Source: Litoditis marina (Eukaryota; Nematoda; Chromadorea; Rhabditida; Rhabditidae). From it: 64,000 nucleotides of DNA. Below are positions 1 to 11,970 of this stretch, piece after piece (position 1 is the first letter of the stretch; each line of letters opens with the position of its first letter). The position numbers and the translations under genes are program-made. The notes beneath the pieces were generated by a model. It had not been told where the DNA came from. It made no database searches and saw nothing but the letters and a program-made list of their open reading frames with translations. The DNA is taken from assembly GCA_964036275.1 (NCBI GenBank), contig OZ038434.1, positions 5,475,060 through 5,539,059 on the forward strand. Direction: 5' to 3'.

Positions 1-134
1 CAATGTGTATGTAATTCGATACCGCCGTATTTTTATCCAAACACGTAACGTTTTGCATCTATGAAGAACAAACTACAACAAAGATAATTATGTTCACATA
101 ACGAGAATTCGGTTAGAACTCACAAACTTTTGAA

Positions 135-247
135 AAAGGACGAGTATGTGGTCCAATCCCAACGCTTCAGTCCTTTAAAACTGTAATACATTTTTCAATT
201 GCAGTTTGAAGGATCGTTGACACGGGATTAGTCACCATTATCGTCCC
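135..247. repeat. Foldback MITE, family 2, copy 1
   Basis: A ~110 bp palindromic element. The left side reads GGACGAGTATGTGGTCCAAT and the right side is its degenerate inverse, ending GTCACCATTATCGTCC; the centre holds AAACTG and its inverse CAGTTT around an AT-rich loop. A second copy lies at 2823-2936. No coding capacity. Confidence 0.7.
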
Positions 248-536
248 GCTTTAGCATGGTATTTTTTATCACCTGTGCGAAATCTGCGTTCAATACACGC
301 TTGCCGTTTGATAGCAACACTTATTAACTTTTCATTCGCTAACTAATAAAATCACAGTAAATAATGAAAAACGATACTGCTGACGGCGATAAAAATAAAC
401 AAGTTCATAGAAAAATTATGTGTTAATTGGGCTACGGTGATTGGGAGAATTATGACGTGTTTGTACTATAGTCTTTCAGCATCATAAAATGAACAGCTGA
501 ACAATAAAAACTGTATCGATTTTTTTGTAATTTGTT

Positions 537-655
537 TATACTGTCAGTCAATCGCACAGTCACGTGAAACACAGCAGAACTCAGAAACGTGAAATGACAA
601 AGTGCACAATTCCTCATTAGAATACTTCACGTGACTATTCAATTTACTTCTGGTA
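537..655 (+). mobile_element. CACGTGA MITE, copy a
   Basis: About 120 bp, starting TATACTGTCAGTCAATCGCA and ending ATTCAATTTACTTCTGG. It shares the core CAGCAGAACTCAGAAACGTG and the CTCATTAGAAT segment with the other copies. The ends form an imperfect ~32 bp terminal inverted repeat of the TATACT...AGTAAATTG type. Confidence 0.8.
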
Positions 656-922
656 AACTTATGCCTTTTTCAGGCTCTGGTGACGGCGAACCCGCCGAAA
701 CGTCAGCACAAAATAAACCATTATATCACCTCGTGTTCGGTTTAACAAGAAAACCAACATTACATATCAAAAATGTCGAGGTTCAAAGACGATAGGACAT
801 GGAAAATAATAACAAAGTATTTGATGTTGCTTGTTTCTTGGGACGACCATATAAACGCTTGCTCTCTGGAGATCGGGCTGAAACGGTACAACTTGGTCTG
901 AACTACTATGCCACACTCCAAT

Positions 923-1049
923 TATACTGTTTGTCAACTGCACAGTCGTGTGAAACATGTTAAACACAGCAGAACTCAGAAACGTGCAATCATAAATTGC
1001 ATGATGCTTCATTTCAATTACTTTCAATTTACTTCTAGTTTCTAGTATA
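923..1049 (+). mobile_element. CACGTGA MITE, copy b
   Basis: Begins TATACTGTTTGTCAACTGCA, contains the CAGCAGAACTCAGAAACGTG core and ends at TCTAGTATAC. The middle is more diverged than in other copies (ATAAATTGCATGATGC in place of the usual ACAAAGTGCACGATGC). Confidence 0.75.
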
Positions 1050-1536
1050 CACACGAGTGGAAAATGATTGGGAAGCAGAACAGAATATAATAGCTCTCTC
1101 TGTGACGACCTGGTTGTATATGCAATTTTACAGTTTTGAACTATTGAAACTATAGTTGTACCAAAGGAATTTGTAGGACAGTAGTTTATCTTTGACCTGC
1201 TGGAATAGAACGACTGATGATGACCCAACCCTCTGAGAAAACCCAAAACCGTCTTGAATCAGGGTCGAAACGGTTTTGAGTACATCTCTTACTGAGCACA
1301 TTAACCTAATCATACCACCATCCAAAAGTCCTAGTGACACAATTATATTTTGTTCAAATAAAATAACCTAATATGATTGTGATAGAGATCATTCAGTTTA
1401 TCAAGTCAGATATGTACAATTGTCTGTAATAATGCGTTGACGTAAAATGCCGGTATGTATGGTCACTGCTGTGTTAACTGATAAAACGACAACTTTTCGT
1501 GTTATTTTTTATTCCAACCCACCAACTTTCCAACAA

Positions 1537-3442
1537 TTAGCTGTTCACGGGCACAACTACACTGCTTGGGGCTAACCTAGCGATGCGAGCTCGAACAAAC
1601 GTTCTATATGGGGTCATCCCAGCTATAAATAGACAGCAGCACACCGTTCCCAGCAGGTTCATAGGACCCAGCACTAACATAAAATAGGGAATACGGTAGC
1701 TGGAAATTAGCATTAGAGTGGAACTAATAAAATTGGTAATTGTAAAAGCGACAGCGTGCCAATGAATATTCAAGGCTATTTTTCACCACTTTGGAGTTTT
1801 TAAAATAACTGCAAATCTCTGTTAGCGGTTGTTCAGCTTCATAAGAACAAGTTAATGAAAATATGACAAATTCCTAAGAATACCTATATCTGCCCCAACA
1901 AATAGTCATCCGAAAATCTCGGCACGATGCCAAAGGGTCTCAGTGAAAATGAAACGTGAACTATAACGTTTTCGATAACAACTATATACTGGACTAATAG
2001 TTTTTCTTGTCCTACCGTATATAATAGAAGTAAATTGTATTGTTACGTTAACATTCTAGTGAGGAATCGTGTGCTTTGTCTTTGCACGTTTCTGAGTTCT
2101 GCTGTGTTTAACATGTTTCACGTGACTGTGCAGTCGACTAACAGTATATGTTGAAATGGAAATACTATAACTGTTCTTACGGTGCTGAATAAAAGGTGTA
2201 CCACATCAACAAAATGGCCACTGCGCATGGAATAACCATAAAACACATGGCGATTGAATAATATATGAACAGGTATTTCATGAGACTCCTTTGCATGCTC
2301 GCTTCTGACAAAGCATTCGTGTTGTGTTTTATACGACGAATGAAGACAGCATTTGCAAAGATAAAAATGGTAACCAGTGTGAGTATGGCGCCCACGAATG
2401 GCAACGCTTTAGTCCCCTCGTCGAACGACATCACGCTCACTGAAAACCGTGTTCACTGTCGTCGCCAACGGAACGACGGGAGGGTACTGTATATATCAGT
2501 ATCCGATGTGTACGAACATTTGATTCGAAGCTTGCTACTTATCGGTTCTTGTACCTAGCCTACGAAACGTTTGGCCGAGAGTTCGATTCCGGCGAGATGC
2601 GTCGTTATCTATTGCAAATCACTACAACACAAATTTGATATTTCCCTGTGTTTAGCTGTTTAGAGTTCGTTGAGGACAGCGTACATCAGTTTATTAAGGG
2701 CGGGACTCTGGTGTTTGCAGCAGTCTACTCATGTCTCACAAGAGAGGTGTAGATCAGGAACACACATCTCATCTTGTCTGCGTATCATCGACCTTTATGC
2801 TCTCTCTTTAGTAGCTGAAAGAAGGGCGATTATGTAGACCAATTTCGTGTCAACGGTCCTTTAAACTGTAATTGAAAAATGTATTGCAGTTTGAAGGACT
2901 GAATCGTTGCGATTGAACCACATAATCGTCCTTCTTGTACAATTCTGATCAATTGGTACAAATGTTTCTGAAGACGAAAACCGTACCGTGGTATCTGTGC
3001 TCGACTAGATGTCCCAATTCTGGACATGAAAATGGCCGTTGAGAGTGCTCTACGTCTATAACACTATACACCACCAGACCAAAAACAGAAGAAACCACCA
3101 TATAGGCGGTAAACAACAACAGATTCATAGTGTTTGCTCCAGTCCATCTCGATGACTGAGTATCTCTCAGAATGACGTAGTAATGACCGAAAGTGCAGGT
3201 CATGTTGGTGAATATGAGAGCCATGATGATACAGTAAACGTAGATGGAACCGATTGCCGTAGTTAGGTTAGTAGAGTTGATGAAACCAAGAAAGTAGATA
3301 CTTGCTATGGGCAGTGCCAAATGAGGCTGCACAAGGCCGCAATAAATGTTCCAGATAGAACTCAAGAACATTGTGTGAATCACAATAACAACGGTCGCAC
3401 CATAGGTTGCGCCACGGCATTGGTAGACCACGTAACACGAAC
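1537..3442 (-). CDS. Serpentine (7TM) chemoreceptor-like gene, N-terminus not found
   Basis: Three exons join in frame: 3442-2987, 2439-2181 and 1723-1537 (TAA at 1539-1537). The donors are GTACGG and GTAAGA and the acceptors TTTTCAG and TTTTATTAG. The product has about six hydrophobic segments. The first exon encodes about three, with NST and NMT glycosylation sequons. The second encodes TM5 (ALPFVGAILTLVTIFIFANA) and TM6. The last encodes TM7 followed by PYRTFVRAR, a Pro-Tyr-Arg tail start like that of nematode Srh/Str-type receptors. Such receptors are usually chemosensory and neuronal. TM1 and a start codon are missing: the first exon opens at a weak acceptor (TTTAAG) and a MITE (3470-3678) lies directly upstream. 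Both introns contain repeats. It could be an intact gene with a distant first exon or a recent pseudogene; there is no internal stop in the three exons. The family call is moderate and the subfamily unsure. Confidence 0.65.
2021..2149 (-). mobile_element. CACGTGA MITE, copy c
   Basis: Lies in the second intron of the chemoreceptor-like gene. Opens TAGAAGTAAATTGTATTG and ends GACTAACAGTATAT, the inverse orientation of copies a and b, with the GCACGTTTCTGAGTTCTGCT core. Confidence 0.8.
2458..2602 (+). mobile_element. Degenerate copy of the composite tRNA-derived SINE
   Basis: In the first intron of the chemoreceptor-like gene. It keeps the 5' module (CAACGGAACGACGGGAGGGT, then ACTGTATAT and GTGTACGAACAT) and the 3' B-box-like GAGTTCGATTCCGGCGAGA, but the A box is lost. 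Compare 27176-27370 and 15193-15385. Confidence 0.6.
2823..2936. repeat. Foldback MITE, family 2, copy 2
   Basis: Palindromic element starting GAAGGGCGATTATGTAGACC and ending CACATAATCGTCCTTC, the inverse of its start. Same family as 135-247. It lies in the first intron of the chemoreceptor-like gene. Confidence 0.75.
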
Positions 3443-3469
3443 CTTAAATCTTGAATGTATAGTTTACAC

Positions 3470-3678
3470 CATTCCTACTGAGACCGCTACAGTAACCTTA
3501 CAAGCTTTCCGGAGGCTGTTGTGTGGCTAAAAACTTAATTTATCGAAAATCCTCTCGTACATTCATTGTACCTGAGGACGAGAATGTGGTACGAAAATCC
3601 TGTACTTTTACGATTACAACTACGTGAGGAATACGACTTAGAAGTTTCAAAATTCTACTGTAGGAGTCTCAGTAGGAA
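3470..3678. mobile_element. MITE with CATTCCTACTGAGAC ends, copy 1
   Basis: Terminal inverted repeats of ~23 bp: CATTCCTACTGAGACCGCTA at the left, and at the right a segment whose inverse reads TTCCTACTGAGACTCCTACA. Total ~208 bp, the same size as the related copy at 4015-4222. It sits immediately 5' of the first detectable exon of the chemoreceptor-like gene. Confidence 0.7.
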
Positions 3679-4014
3679 GGAAAAAGACTATACCGTTTTG
3701 CTAGAATCCTGGCAAATTCATTTTGCATGAAGTATTCGACAAAAAATCGACTACAGTTTCATTATCCTATTGTTGTATTTCATTTCATTATTCTCTCGAC
3801 GTACCTGATAAAATCAATAGATTAAGAGCGGATGTAAAGTACATATAAGGTGAAAAAATAGGGGAATATTCCAGCATTACTTCTAGTGCTATCCTGTAGT
3901 CAACACAGAACGGAACCATTTAGTAAACCTATAACATAAATAAACTATATACATGTTCAGTTCTTAAATACACGACCATGCATTATACTTGGTATAGGAA
4001 GTTATAGTTCGTTT

Positions 4015-4222
4015 CATTCCCACTGAGACCCATTGGCGTCGTGCCAATATTTTTGGATGGCTATTTCTAAGACCAGTGATACGTTTTCTGGAGACTTTTT
4101 TCCACTGAGTTGTTATTTTCAAACTGAATCTCACATCAGTTTTCAGTTTATTCGAAGACTACAAAGTGATTAAAAATTGCTGGGAACATTCGTTGGCTTG
4201 CTGCCAACTCTCAGTGGGAATG
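4015..4222. mobile_element. MITE with CATTCCCACTGAGA ends, copy 2
   Basis: Perfect 12-14 bp terminal inverted repeats, CATTCCCACTGAGA at the left and TCTCAGTGGGAATG at the right, 208 bp apart. The inner ends (CCATTGGC / TTGGCAG) are also partly inverted. No coding capacity. Confidence 0.75.
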
Positions 4223-5400
4223 ACCAGGCGGCGTCCAAAACAGGCTATGTTAAAACTACAGACACAAAAGAGCGAATAGTCATGATAAAAACTATACGTC
4301 ATCTTCTGCTTGCAATTGAACCGAGTAACCGCTTAATTGAAGGCTGTGAACAGTAAGAACGAGAACGCAGTGAATATTACTCAATCTACTCAAACTAACG
4401 ACCTTAATATAATCGTTAAAACCGAGTGTATTATACCAAGTGAAAATGACTATTATTATTTCTGAGAAAGAGCTAATCTCATTTGACGGCTAGCAAATGT
4501 ATAATATGCACTTCCACTTTTGCATTTCCATACTATGAAAAAACACAGATTCAACAGTATGAAACGATACGTGTTGTTTTGTTCTGATGTGTTTAAGTTG
4601 CAAATTGTTATGCTATGAGGTGGTTAGAGCCTATGATGAATACTTCGTTCCTCCGACCATCATTTTTCAAACATTTTCAAAACATTCTCTAGGCATTATT
4701 GCCTACTAAACCTGACTATTTCACGCGATCTGTCAATGTGTCAAGGGTCCTGTCAATGTGTTATGTTCATGTTGAATAAAGGGTTCACAAAGTTGTGCGA
4801 TATTAGCCTCTCAAAATATCCGTTCATTGGACCTGTTTTATATTTTTGTCTATGTAATCTTCAAAACTAATCTTTACTTTCTCGAGACCCCTTTTCATAC
4901 TAATCAGACTACCTTTTCTTCCTGTTCATGAGGAAAAGTGCGGTAAAGCACAACTTTTTGAATCCGATCTCCTTATAAACGTTTGTTGAAACCATTCGAA
5001 GAAGCGGAACACTTTTTTGTATCAAACAATGTTTAGTTCTAGATAGTTGGGTAACATATTAATTATTTCAAAATCAATACTTGAAAATGAAGTAAAGGTG
5101 AGTGACTTATATATTGCTAGTCGTGTTCCAATATAAGAATTTGACACACCTTCCCTAAAACCTAGTTTTCGAGTTCAACTTCTAATTTTCATTAATAATC
5201 TCGCTCTGTCCAGTTTTCTACTTCAAACGAGTGTTCCGACGATATTAAAGCAAATAAAGATAGGGCCGCTCGCGTATCTGCAAATCATCTATGTTTTCAT
5301 TTTATAACTGAAATAAAGTCGACTAACGTTTTTCTTTCTTCCATAAATAATAGCAAATTTAGAAACTAGTTTTTCGTACCGCTTCGAACACTTAACGAGA
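4223..5400. other. AT-rich intergenic DNA between two divergent genes
   Basis: No exon, RNA gene or clear repeat is supported. It should contain the promoter of the downstream bestrophin gene and possibly that of the chemoreceptor-like gene, but I recognise no specific element. A copy of the CACGTGA MITE begins at 5410. Confidence 0.4.
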
Positions 5401-5409
5401 AGAAAATAG

Positions 5410-5545
5410 TATACTAGATGTAAATTGAACAGTCACGTAAATTTATCATTCTAATGAGAAATCCTGCATTTCGTCATTGCACGTTTCTGAGTTCTGCTGT
5501 GTTTAACATGTTTCACGTGATCATGCAATTGAGGAACAGTATAAA
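5410..5545 (-). mobile_element. CACGTGA MITE, copy d
   Basis: Opens TATACTAGATGTAAATTGAA, carries ATTGCACGTTTCTGAGTTCT and ends GGAACAGTATA. Located ~390 bp upstream of the bestrophin start codon. Confidence 0.8.
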
Positions 5546-5932
5546 TGTGTTCAGAAACGAGGATCTAGACAGTGATAATAATAATGAAAACTTTGTGAAC
5601 GGCCTAATTATTACGTTTTTACTTTATTGTGACTCATTTTACGAATACATAATATAAATACCAAAAATGGTAATAGATGTGGGTATGTATACTTAGAGGT
5701 GAATGAGAGTATATACATCTAGTCATTTCATACGTCGACTCATACACGATGAATTTGAAAAATCTATCTAGTTTTCAATATGTATAAGTTTTTGGAAACC
5801 TGATTTTTCTGTAATCGTTTCTGTACCTCCATGACAAAACTGCTACGTAAACTTGCCCAAAAACCCGAATGTACGTTTTATTAAGTACGGTGCAAAATGT
5901 ACTATATCTCATAGACAAGTCCTTCCTCCCAG

Positions 5933-8900
5933 ATGACTGTTTCCTACAACCTGGACGTAGCTTCGTCAGCCACATTTTCGTTCGCACGTCTTCTTTTTCG
6001 ATGGAAGGGTTCTGTGTGGAAATCAGTGTACAAGGAACTGTTTGTATGGCTCATTCTATACTACATAACATTCTTTATTTATCGATTTGTACTCGACGAA
6101 GAACAACAAGAGTGAGCGACATTTTGTCTACAACCTATTATATGAGCAGTGATTAGCGGTTCCACGTGAAACTTGAACAATCGTTCGAAAAACATTTTAT
6201 AAATGTGTTTCCTACTTTTTGAGGTGTAAACTTAGGAGAAAAGCATTGCCTTTCCCATCATAAAACACCATTTATCACAAGAATCATCACTTAGATTTAC
6301 TTTTGCGTCTTTGCGTTTGCGTCGAGTTATTTTTTATACACTAACAGAATTCAAATTGATGCAAATGGGTAGAAATCAAGAAACGGAAAGTCCGCATCTA
6401 TTTTGTTATCAATTACATTCTAAGCTGATATTACACTATATGAAAAAATTGTTCATTTCTACATTTTCAGCACATTCGGTCGTTTGTCCGAAGGTTGTAA
6501 TAGAGAGTTGGAGTTTATTCCGCTAACTTTCCTTCTCGGTTTCTTTGTTTCTCTAATCGTTTCTCGATGGACCACCATTTTCAACAACATGGGCTGGATT
6601 GAGAGGTTGGTTCACGCCACGAAATATTGAATCAGAATCTTGAATGTACAAATTAGTTATATAGTGGTTACTCGGTGGTGTAAGCCTTGTGCGTTGTGTT
6701 CAATAAAGTTTTATCGGTACTTAGAGAGAAATCTGTTTTAAGTCGTTCATTTGGAAAAATTTCCGACTGGTATCAAACTGATTGTTGTCACTGTCATAGG
6801 GCGAAAATCGCCATCATATATCTTATTTGATAGTTAATGCGACTAAAACGATAGAGCCTCTATTTAGCTGTGCCTTGATGGTGTCAAACTTCTTCCGAGG
6901 CTCCGATAAAACATCGGTGTTGGAGAGAAGAACCATTATTCGCTATCTGGTATTATCACAGGTAATTTCAGCATCCATACATTGTAATTGAAACTGTTGA
7001 TTGTTCTACAAGATTCCTTGATGATAAAGATTTTTCAATTTTATATAATTTCCTGAAAGTCACATTCGTTAATTCGTTTCTGACTGAACCGATCGTGTTC
7101 AACACACATCAAAAACAACTTGTACAGCTGTGAATCTCATCCTAGTAATTTTCTAGATTCTGGTGCTCCGTAACATTTCAATGAAGGTGCGCCGCAGATT
7201 TCCCAACTACGAAGCTATTATCAGGGCAGGTGGGCAAGTATAAGAAGTGTCTTTGCTCGTGAAACGTGAAAAACGTTCACATCATTGTTTTAATGGGGCG
7301 TTATCTCTTTCCAATGTGTGTCATAGATCATTTTTCAATGCTTAAAAATTTGAAAAAAGTTTAGTACGGCTAGTGGAAAGGAAAATCCACATATGCCGTC
7401 GTTAAGCGCGTTACGCTCCTCACGAAATTTCAGAGAATTTCCTTCAAAAACGTGCGTATTTCATACAATCAAGATGGATTCCCTGAAAAGCGTGATTTCG
7501 AAATCTATACCTATACCCGTGTTTGTCACGGTTAGTTACAGGCTTTATGACGGCGGAGGAGCGTGACCTTTTGACCTCTGTGGATAGTCCGTACAACAAG
7601 TATTGGGTGCCCGCTCAGTGGGCATTGGTTATATGTTATAGAAAATATGAAAACGACAGCATTCAAGTCGGATTCTACAACAATGCGATCACTGTGAGTT
7701 TCTTTTATTTAGTCAGTGTTATTTTTGCACGAGAATTTTTAGACAAAACAGCACATAAAAATGATAAGGAGAAACTTTGATAGGTACGCCACGTGAAGTT
7801 TTAAAAGAGAAGCCCTTATGTGAGTTCAAGCTGTAGCCGTAAGCGTAAAGAACGGTCGTTTTTATTACTTATTCGGAAAACTTTTTGCCTCAGAAATAGT
7901 TTTCCACGTATTCCAGGAAATCAAGTTGTTTCGGTCAAATCTCGCTATGCTGGTGAACTATGACTGGGTTCCGTTGCCTCTCGCATACCCACAGGTACAT
8001 GTTCTCACTTGTTAGTTAGTTGCACTCTTCAATTTGCAAGGAATTTGCTTGTTCATGTTCATTTTTTTTAACATATTATCGCTGAAATTACTAAAGCTAC
8101 TTCTATAATAAATACCAGATGCGATTTTTTTTAGTTTTTATTTCGTCCATGCCAAAAATATGAGTAAACTCTCTAATTTCGGCAACCGAAAAAGGAAGAA
8201 AGTTGGTATAATTCATACGTGAAATCTAAATCACCTGGAAGAGCTGAGAATCAATTTATGACCAATACACCTTACAGGTAGTGTTTCTAGCCGTTCGCTC
8301 GTATTTTCTGGTCTGTGTGGTGTCGCGTCAATTTATTCTGCGACCTTCTGATCCAACCACCACAGGGGTAGGTCATGAGAAGTTATTGATGTTGAGTTGT
8401 AGTTTGATCGGCCAAACACATCAGAGTTTTCGATACACTTTGGTGATGATCAGATATAAAACTACAAAAAATTATCTTCGGAAACTCACACTGTGAACCC
8501 TGTGTCTTAGTGCCCAGAGCCTCATTAGAGGAAGTACTCAGAAGAAAAAAAACCTACTCTCGGATTTTAGCCTATGTTGTTTCAAACATAATCCACCGCC
8601 CTCATTTTCACCGGTGTACAGATGTACACTGTACAGGTTTCGGAAAACGAGAGAGACAGGAGGTGTGAAGATGTCGGGATATTCCAGCATGTGTACTCTG
8701 CAGATTGGTCAGAGTACGTATGCTAGAAGATCCTGGCACTTTAATCCCATTCCTGCGTCTCTCGCTCTGCCTCACTATTTCTTGTCTCTTACATCCCGGC
8801 GGGATGTAGAAGCAGATGAATAGCGTATGTTTGAGGAGACCCAAACTGGGAGAAAGGTGCAGGGATCTTCTGGCATACGTGCTCAGAGAGCATGACTGAT

Positions 8901-11537
8901 GAGTTGTTTCCCGCGATCCCACGTGATCTAACGTGTGCAATCGTAGTACAAGAAATGTCTGGTTGCAGGTTGACATCTACGTACCTGCGATGACCATTAT
9001 TCAGCTGATATTCTTGGTTGGTTGGATGAAGGTATGTTATGTACAATATACGTGTGACACGATACTGTTATTTATGATGATGATATCGAAAAACAGAACT
9101 AGAAGGTAACAATAACATAGTTTTCTAATGGTCGAACCTAGTTTCGAGAAGAGCTTTGAAATAGAATAGCCGATTAACATTTCAAAAAGTGAAGCCAATA
9201 TGAGAAGCCAGGTTGAATAACCGATACAGTATACTGCGTCTATTCGACATACCTACTCGGAACGCGCTCTGTTAATTACAAATTCGCGTTCGGTCGAAAC
9301 TGTATTGCAACAAATCTAGAGATATGGTGTGCCCCGAAAAGACGTCAGACGACAAGAGGAAAAATCAATATATATGACAGCCACACTGGTTGAACAGTAA
9401 TTTACTGTTTTGCAACGACGCTTGTTCTGAGTAGTCTATCTATTTTGTAGGTAGCGGAAGCGTTGCTGAACCCAATGGGAGAAGACGATGACGACTTCGA
9501 GTGCAACTTTCTGATCGACAAAAACTTATCGGTAATTGTTGTTTCATTGAATTTGAGTAGTTCTTTTATTCGTCAAACTGTGTTTGTGATACATTCACCC
9601 AAAACACAAACAGCTATGCAATGATAAATAAAAAATGTCTAGTTTTATTCTTTTTAGCGTGACATTTCTCATTATTAATTAACCTCCTCAGTGGAATCCT
9701 CCTGACATAAAGTTTTTGACAAAACAGTTTTTTTATTATTCTGTGTTTGTAGTTTGATTCCGGTTTGTTTTTGTCGATTTTTGTTTTCTGTATTTCAAGA
9801 CCAAACTACCACTAAGACTTTATCCTTCACAATCATTCAGACAGGAATGGCGATAGTGGACGGTGCGTATGACAAGTGTCCCAACCTCAAGGAGGACATG
9901 TTCATGGACCCCCATTTCTTCAAACCCCACAAACAGAAAAAGAACTTTGTCGAAGGTTCAGTTGCAAAAGTGAAGTTCGTTTTGACAACTCCTTCCTTGG
10001 CAATAATACATCTGAAACAGTTCAATAACAGAGAGTAACACTTTTATTGTCTACTTATTTTTGAACTTTGTGCAAAAAATTGTTTTCAATTCAACCATGA
10101 TCTTCCTGAAAACAGAACGAGATGTGCACTGACCAATCTCTTTAACCTGCTTAAGCCCGTCAAAAGTCAAAATGTGCAACGCTAAAAGTGCTTTGTACCA
10201 GACTTTACGTTACGAACTCTACTTGATGTTAGTGAAACCTTTGCATACAAAGATGATTACTTTTCGGAACGATGTTGCTAACCGAGTGTTTTGTGAATGA
10301 ACTTAACCCAATTGTGAAGGGTCCCGAAGGACTAAATAGACAAAAACACATACCCATTCGTCAAGTTGGCGTTCATACTCAAAAACAAGTCAACTGAACA
10401 ACAAGTTTCGAATGAACACAATTTCCAGGGTAAAATGCGCAAGTGAAGACGATCAGACAGAGAAAGAAGAACAGAAGCCGAAAACACTCCGAGAAAGACT
10501 CGAAACTATTTTCAGGTACGGAAAAGTCCAATGGCATCATTTCATCGAATTCGATATAATTAGGTTGGAGCGAAATCTAATAAAATCATAACGCTAGGTA
10601 AAAATAGCTGAAACTGTGGAATAAATGGTTTTTAGATAAGATGTTGATTTTCTGGCACCTGCTTACCAAACTTGTAGTGTTTTTGAATAATTCAAACCTA
10701 GAAAAGTTTGAGACATTTGAACACCGCTCATGTATTCTTGGGAATGACGAGAAGTATACGTAATTAATTAATTGGCTTTTTGCTCTATGTTTGTCCAGTG
10801 TGTTCATTCTCATGTTGTGCAGTACTGGTTCTGTCCTCACCACCTTTCTTAGTAATTTGATACAGTTACACAAATTTTGGAATACATAAATGTATGTGAA
10901 ACTTTCAAACAGGAACCTTCTCCCCGTGGCATTGAAGAAAACTGCCGAAAGCCAAGAGGCCGAGGAGCCTCTTCTCAGGAACGAAAACGTCTTGCTGACT
11001 TCGCAAATATCGATTCCGGATATAATTTTGCGCATGCCGAATGAGAACAGGCAGAAGAAACCGGATGAAATGTGTGAAGAACCTCAAAAGACAAAAAGCA
11101 AGGACTATTTCAACCTCTCTGCAACTCTACCTTCTAGAAGTAGAATTAACCGGTCGGTTACCAGTCGCTCGTTCCGAAGATATCGTCCGCATGTGGAGCA
11201 ATACCGACCGAAGTATGAAGGAATGACAAATGACATCATCCACGACCACGTGACGTCATTAGACCACCTTGAGGACACGCCCACCCCTGAGGGGCTACCG
11301 ATAGCGCCGTACATCCTACCGTCCGGCCTTCTACATCCGGTCATATTGTGTGAAACAGAAATCAGCAGAAGATATGATGAGAATCTTTTGAACGAAGAAG
11401 AAAGAAAGGAGTGTGATTCGATGATTCAGTCCTGTTACGCGGATCAGCTGAGATGCGGCCAGGAATTGTGGGAGAAACTCACCGAAAAACTCGTGGCTGC
11501 CAGTACTGAGGCGTATTTGGAAGCGGAGAAGTTATGA
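5933..11537 (+). CDS. Bestrophin family chloride/anion channel
   Basis: Twelve exons keep one frame from ATG to TGA (596 aa): 5933-6111, 6471-6605, 6868-6961, 7157-7229, 7542-7693, 7917-7994, 8278-8367, 8969-9031, 9451-9531, 9841-9974, 10429-10515, 10913-11537. Bestrophins are pentameric Ca2+-regulated anion channels of plasma or organelle membranes. Family hallmarks: N-terminal [18 protein letters not shown]; pore neck [10 protein letters not shown] in which I76, F80 and F84 fall at the same numbers as the human BEST1 neck residues; [26 protein letters not shown]; and the acidic Ca2+ clasp GEDDDDFE at 298-305. The last ~210 residues are a hydrophilic, low-complexity tail. An acceptor (CTTCCTCCCAG) ends directly before the ATG, which suits trans-splicing or a 5'UTR intron and supports this start. 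The donor of exon 10 is least certain; GTTCGT is the one that keeps the frame. Nematodes have many bestrophin paralogues, so I give no symbol. Confidence 0.95.
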
Positions 11538-11970
11538 CATTTTGGATTGGATAGGAATGCAACATTGTGTTGATTCGAGCTTGATGATGGTCAACATCAT
11601 TATACGGTTAGTCAATTGCGTAGTCAGGTGAAACATGTTAAACGAAGCAGAACTCGCAATGACAAAGTGCACGTTGCCTCATTGGAATGCTAACTTTACG
11701 TAACTATTTGATTCACTTCTAGTATACGTAGAATTACGTAGACTTTTTTCAAAAACTGATTTTCAATCAGTTTTCGAAGTATTGTTTATGAAAGACATAC
11801 TCGAATTCCTAACATGGTAAGAACAAATTACTATGATTATGAGTGTAGTGTTGAAACGAGCCTCAAAAAGTGAAGATTAGGAGTATTTGGGAGGGGACAT
11901 AATATGACATTCCGGATTAGATAGGAATGTACTTTGTACTGATTTGAGCTTGCGAATAGTCAACTCCATT
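11511..11970 (+). repeat. Duplicated 3' end of the bestrophin gene
   Basis: Bases 11511-11600 (last codons, stop and start of the 3'UTR) recur as a diverged copy at 11881-11970. Shared blocks in order: GTATTTGG, ATGACATT, GATAGGAATG, GAGCTTG and GTCAAC, roughly three quarters of bases matching by eye. A CACGTGA MITE sits between the copies. The second copy has no open bestrophin exon before it. Confidence 0.65.
11599..11727 (+). mobile_element. CACGTGA MITE, copy e
   Basis: Opens TATACGGTTAGTCAATTGCG and ends TCACTTCTAGTATAC. Immediately downstream of the bestrophin gene, between the two copies of its duplicated 3' end. Confidence 0.8.

Larger units (their letters stand above)
1..1536. other. 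Repeat-rich sequence downstream of the chemoreceptor gene
   Basis: No exon is supported here. The stretch carries a foldback MITE (135-247) and two copies of the CACGTGA MITE (537-655 and 923-1049). The open frames visible between 767 and 1340 run across MITE sequence and resemble no protein family, so I left them out. Confidence 0.6.

Noticed and set aside
767..1340. 159-aa and 70-aa minus-strand open frames
   Set aside because: They run through a copy of the CACGTGA MITE and show no family resemblance.
4321..4440. Hydrophobic minus-strand stretch (VIFTAFSFLLFTAF) considered as the missing TM1 of the chemoreceptor
   Set aside because: A stop codon immediately precedes it in frame and no donor joins it to the next exon.
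8608..9046. Overlapping frames of 69-122 aa inside a bestrophin intron
   Set aside because: They overlap a dispersed repeat (GAGGAGAC/ACATCCCGGCGGGATGT family) and lie between correctly spliced bestrophin exons.
10586..11087. Minus-strand frames opposite the last bestrophin exons
   Set aside because: Antisense shadows of the coding exon; the plus strand gives the family-consistent protein.
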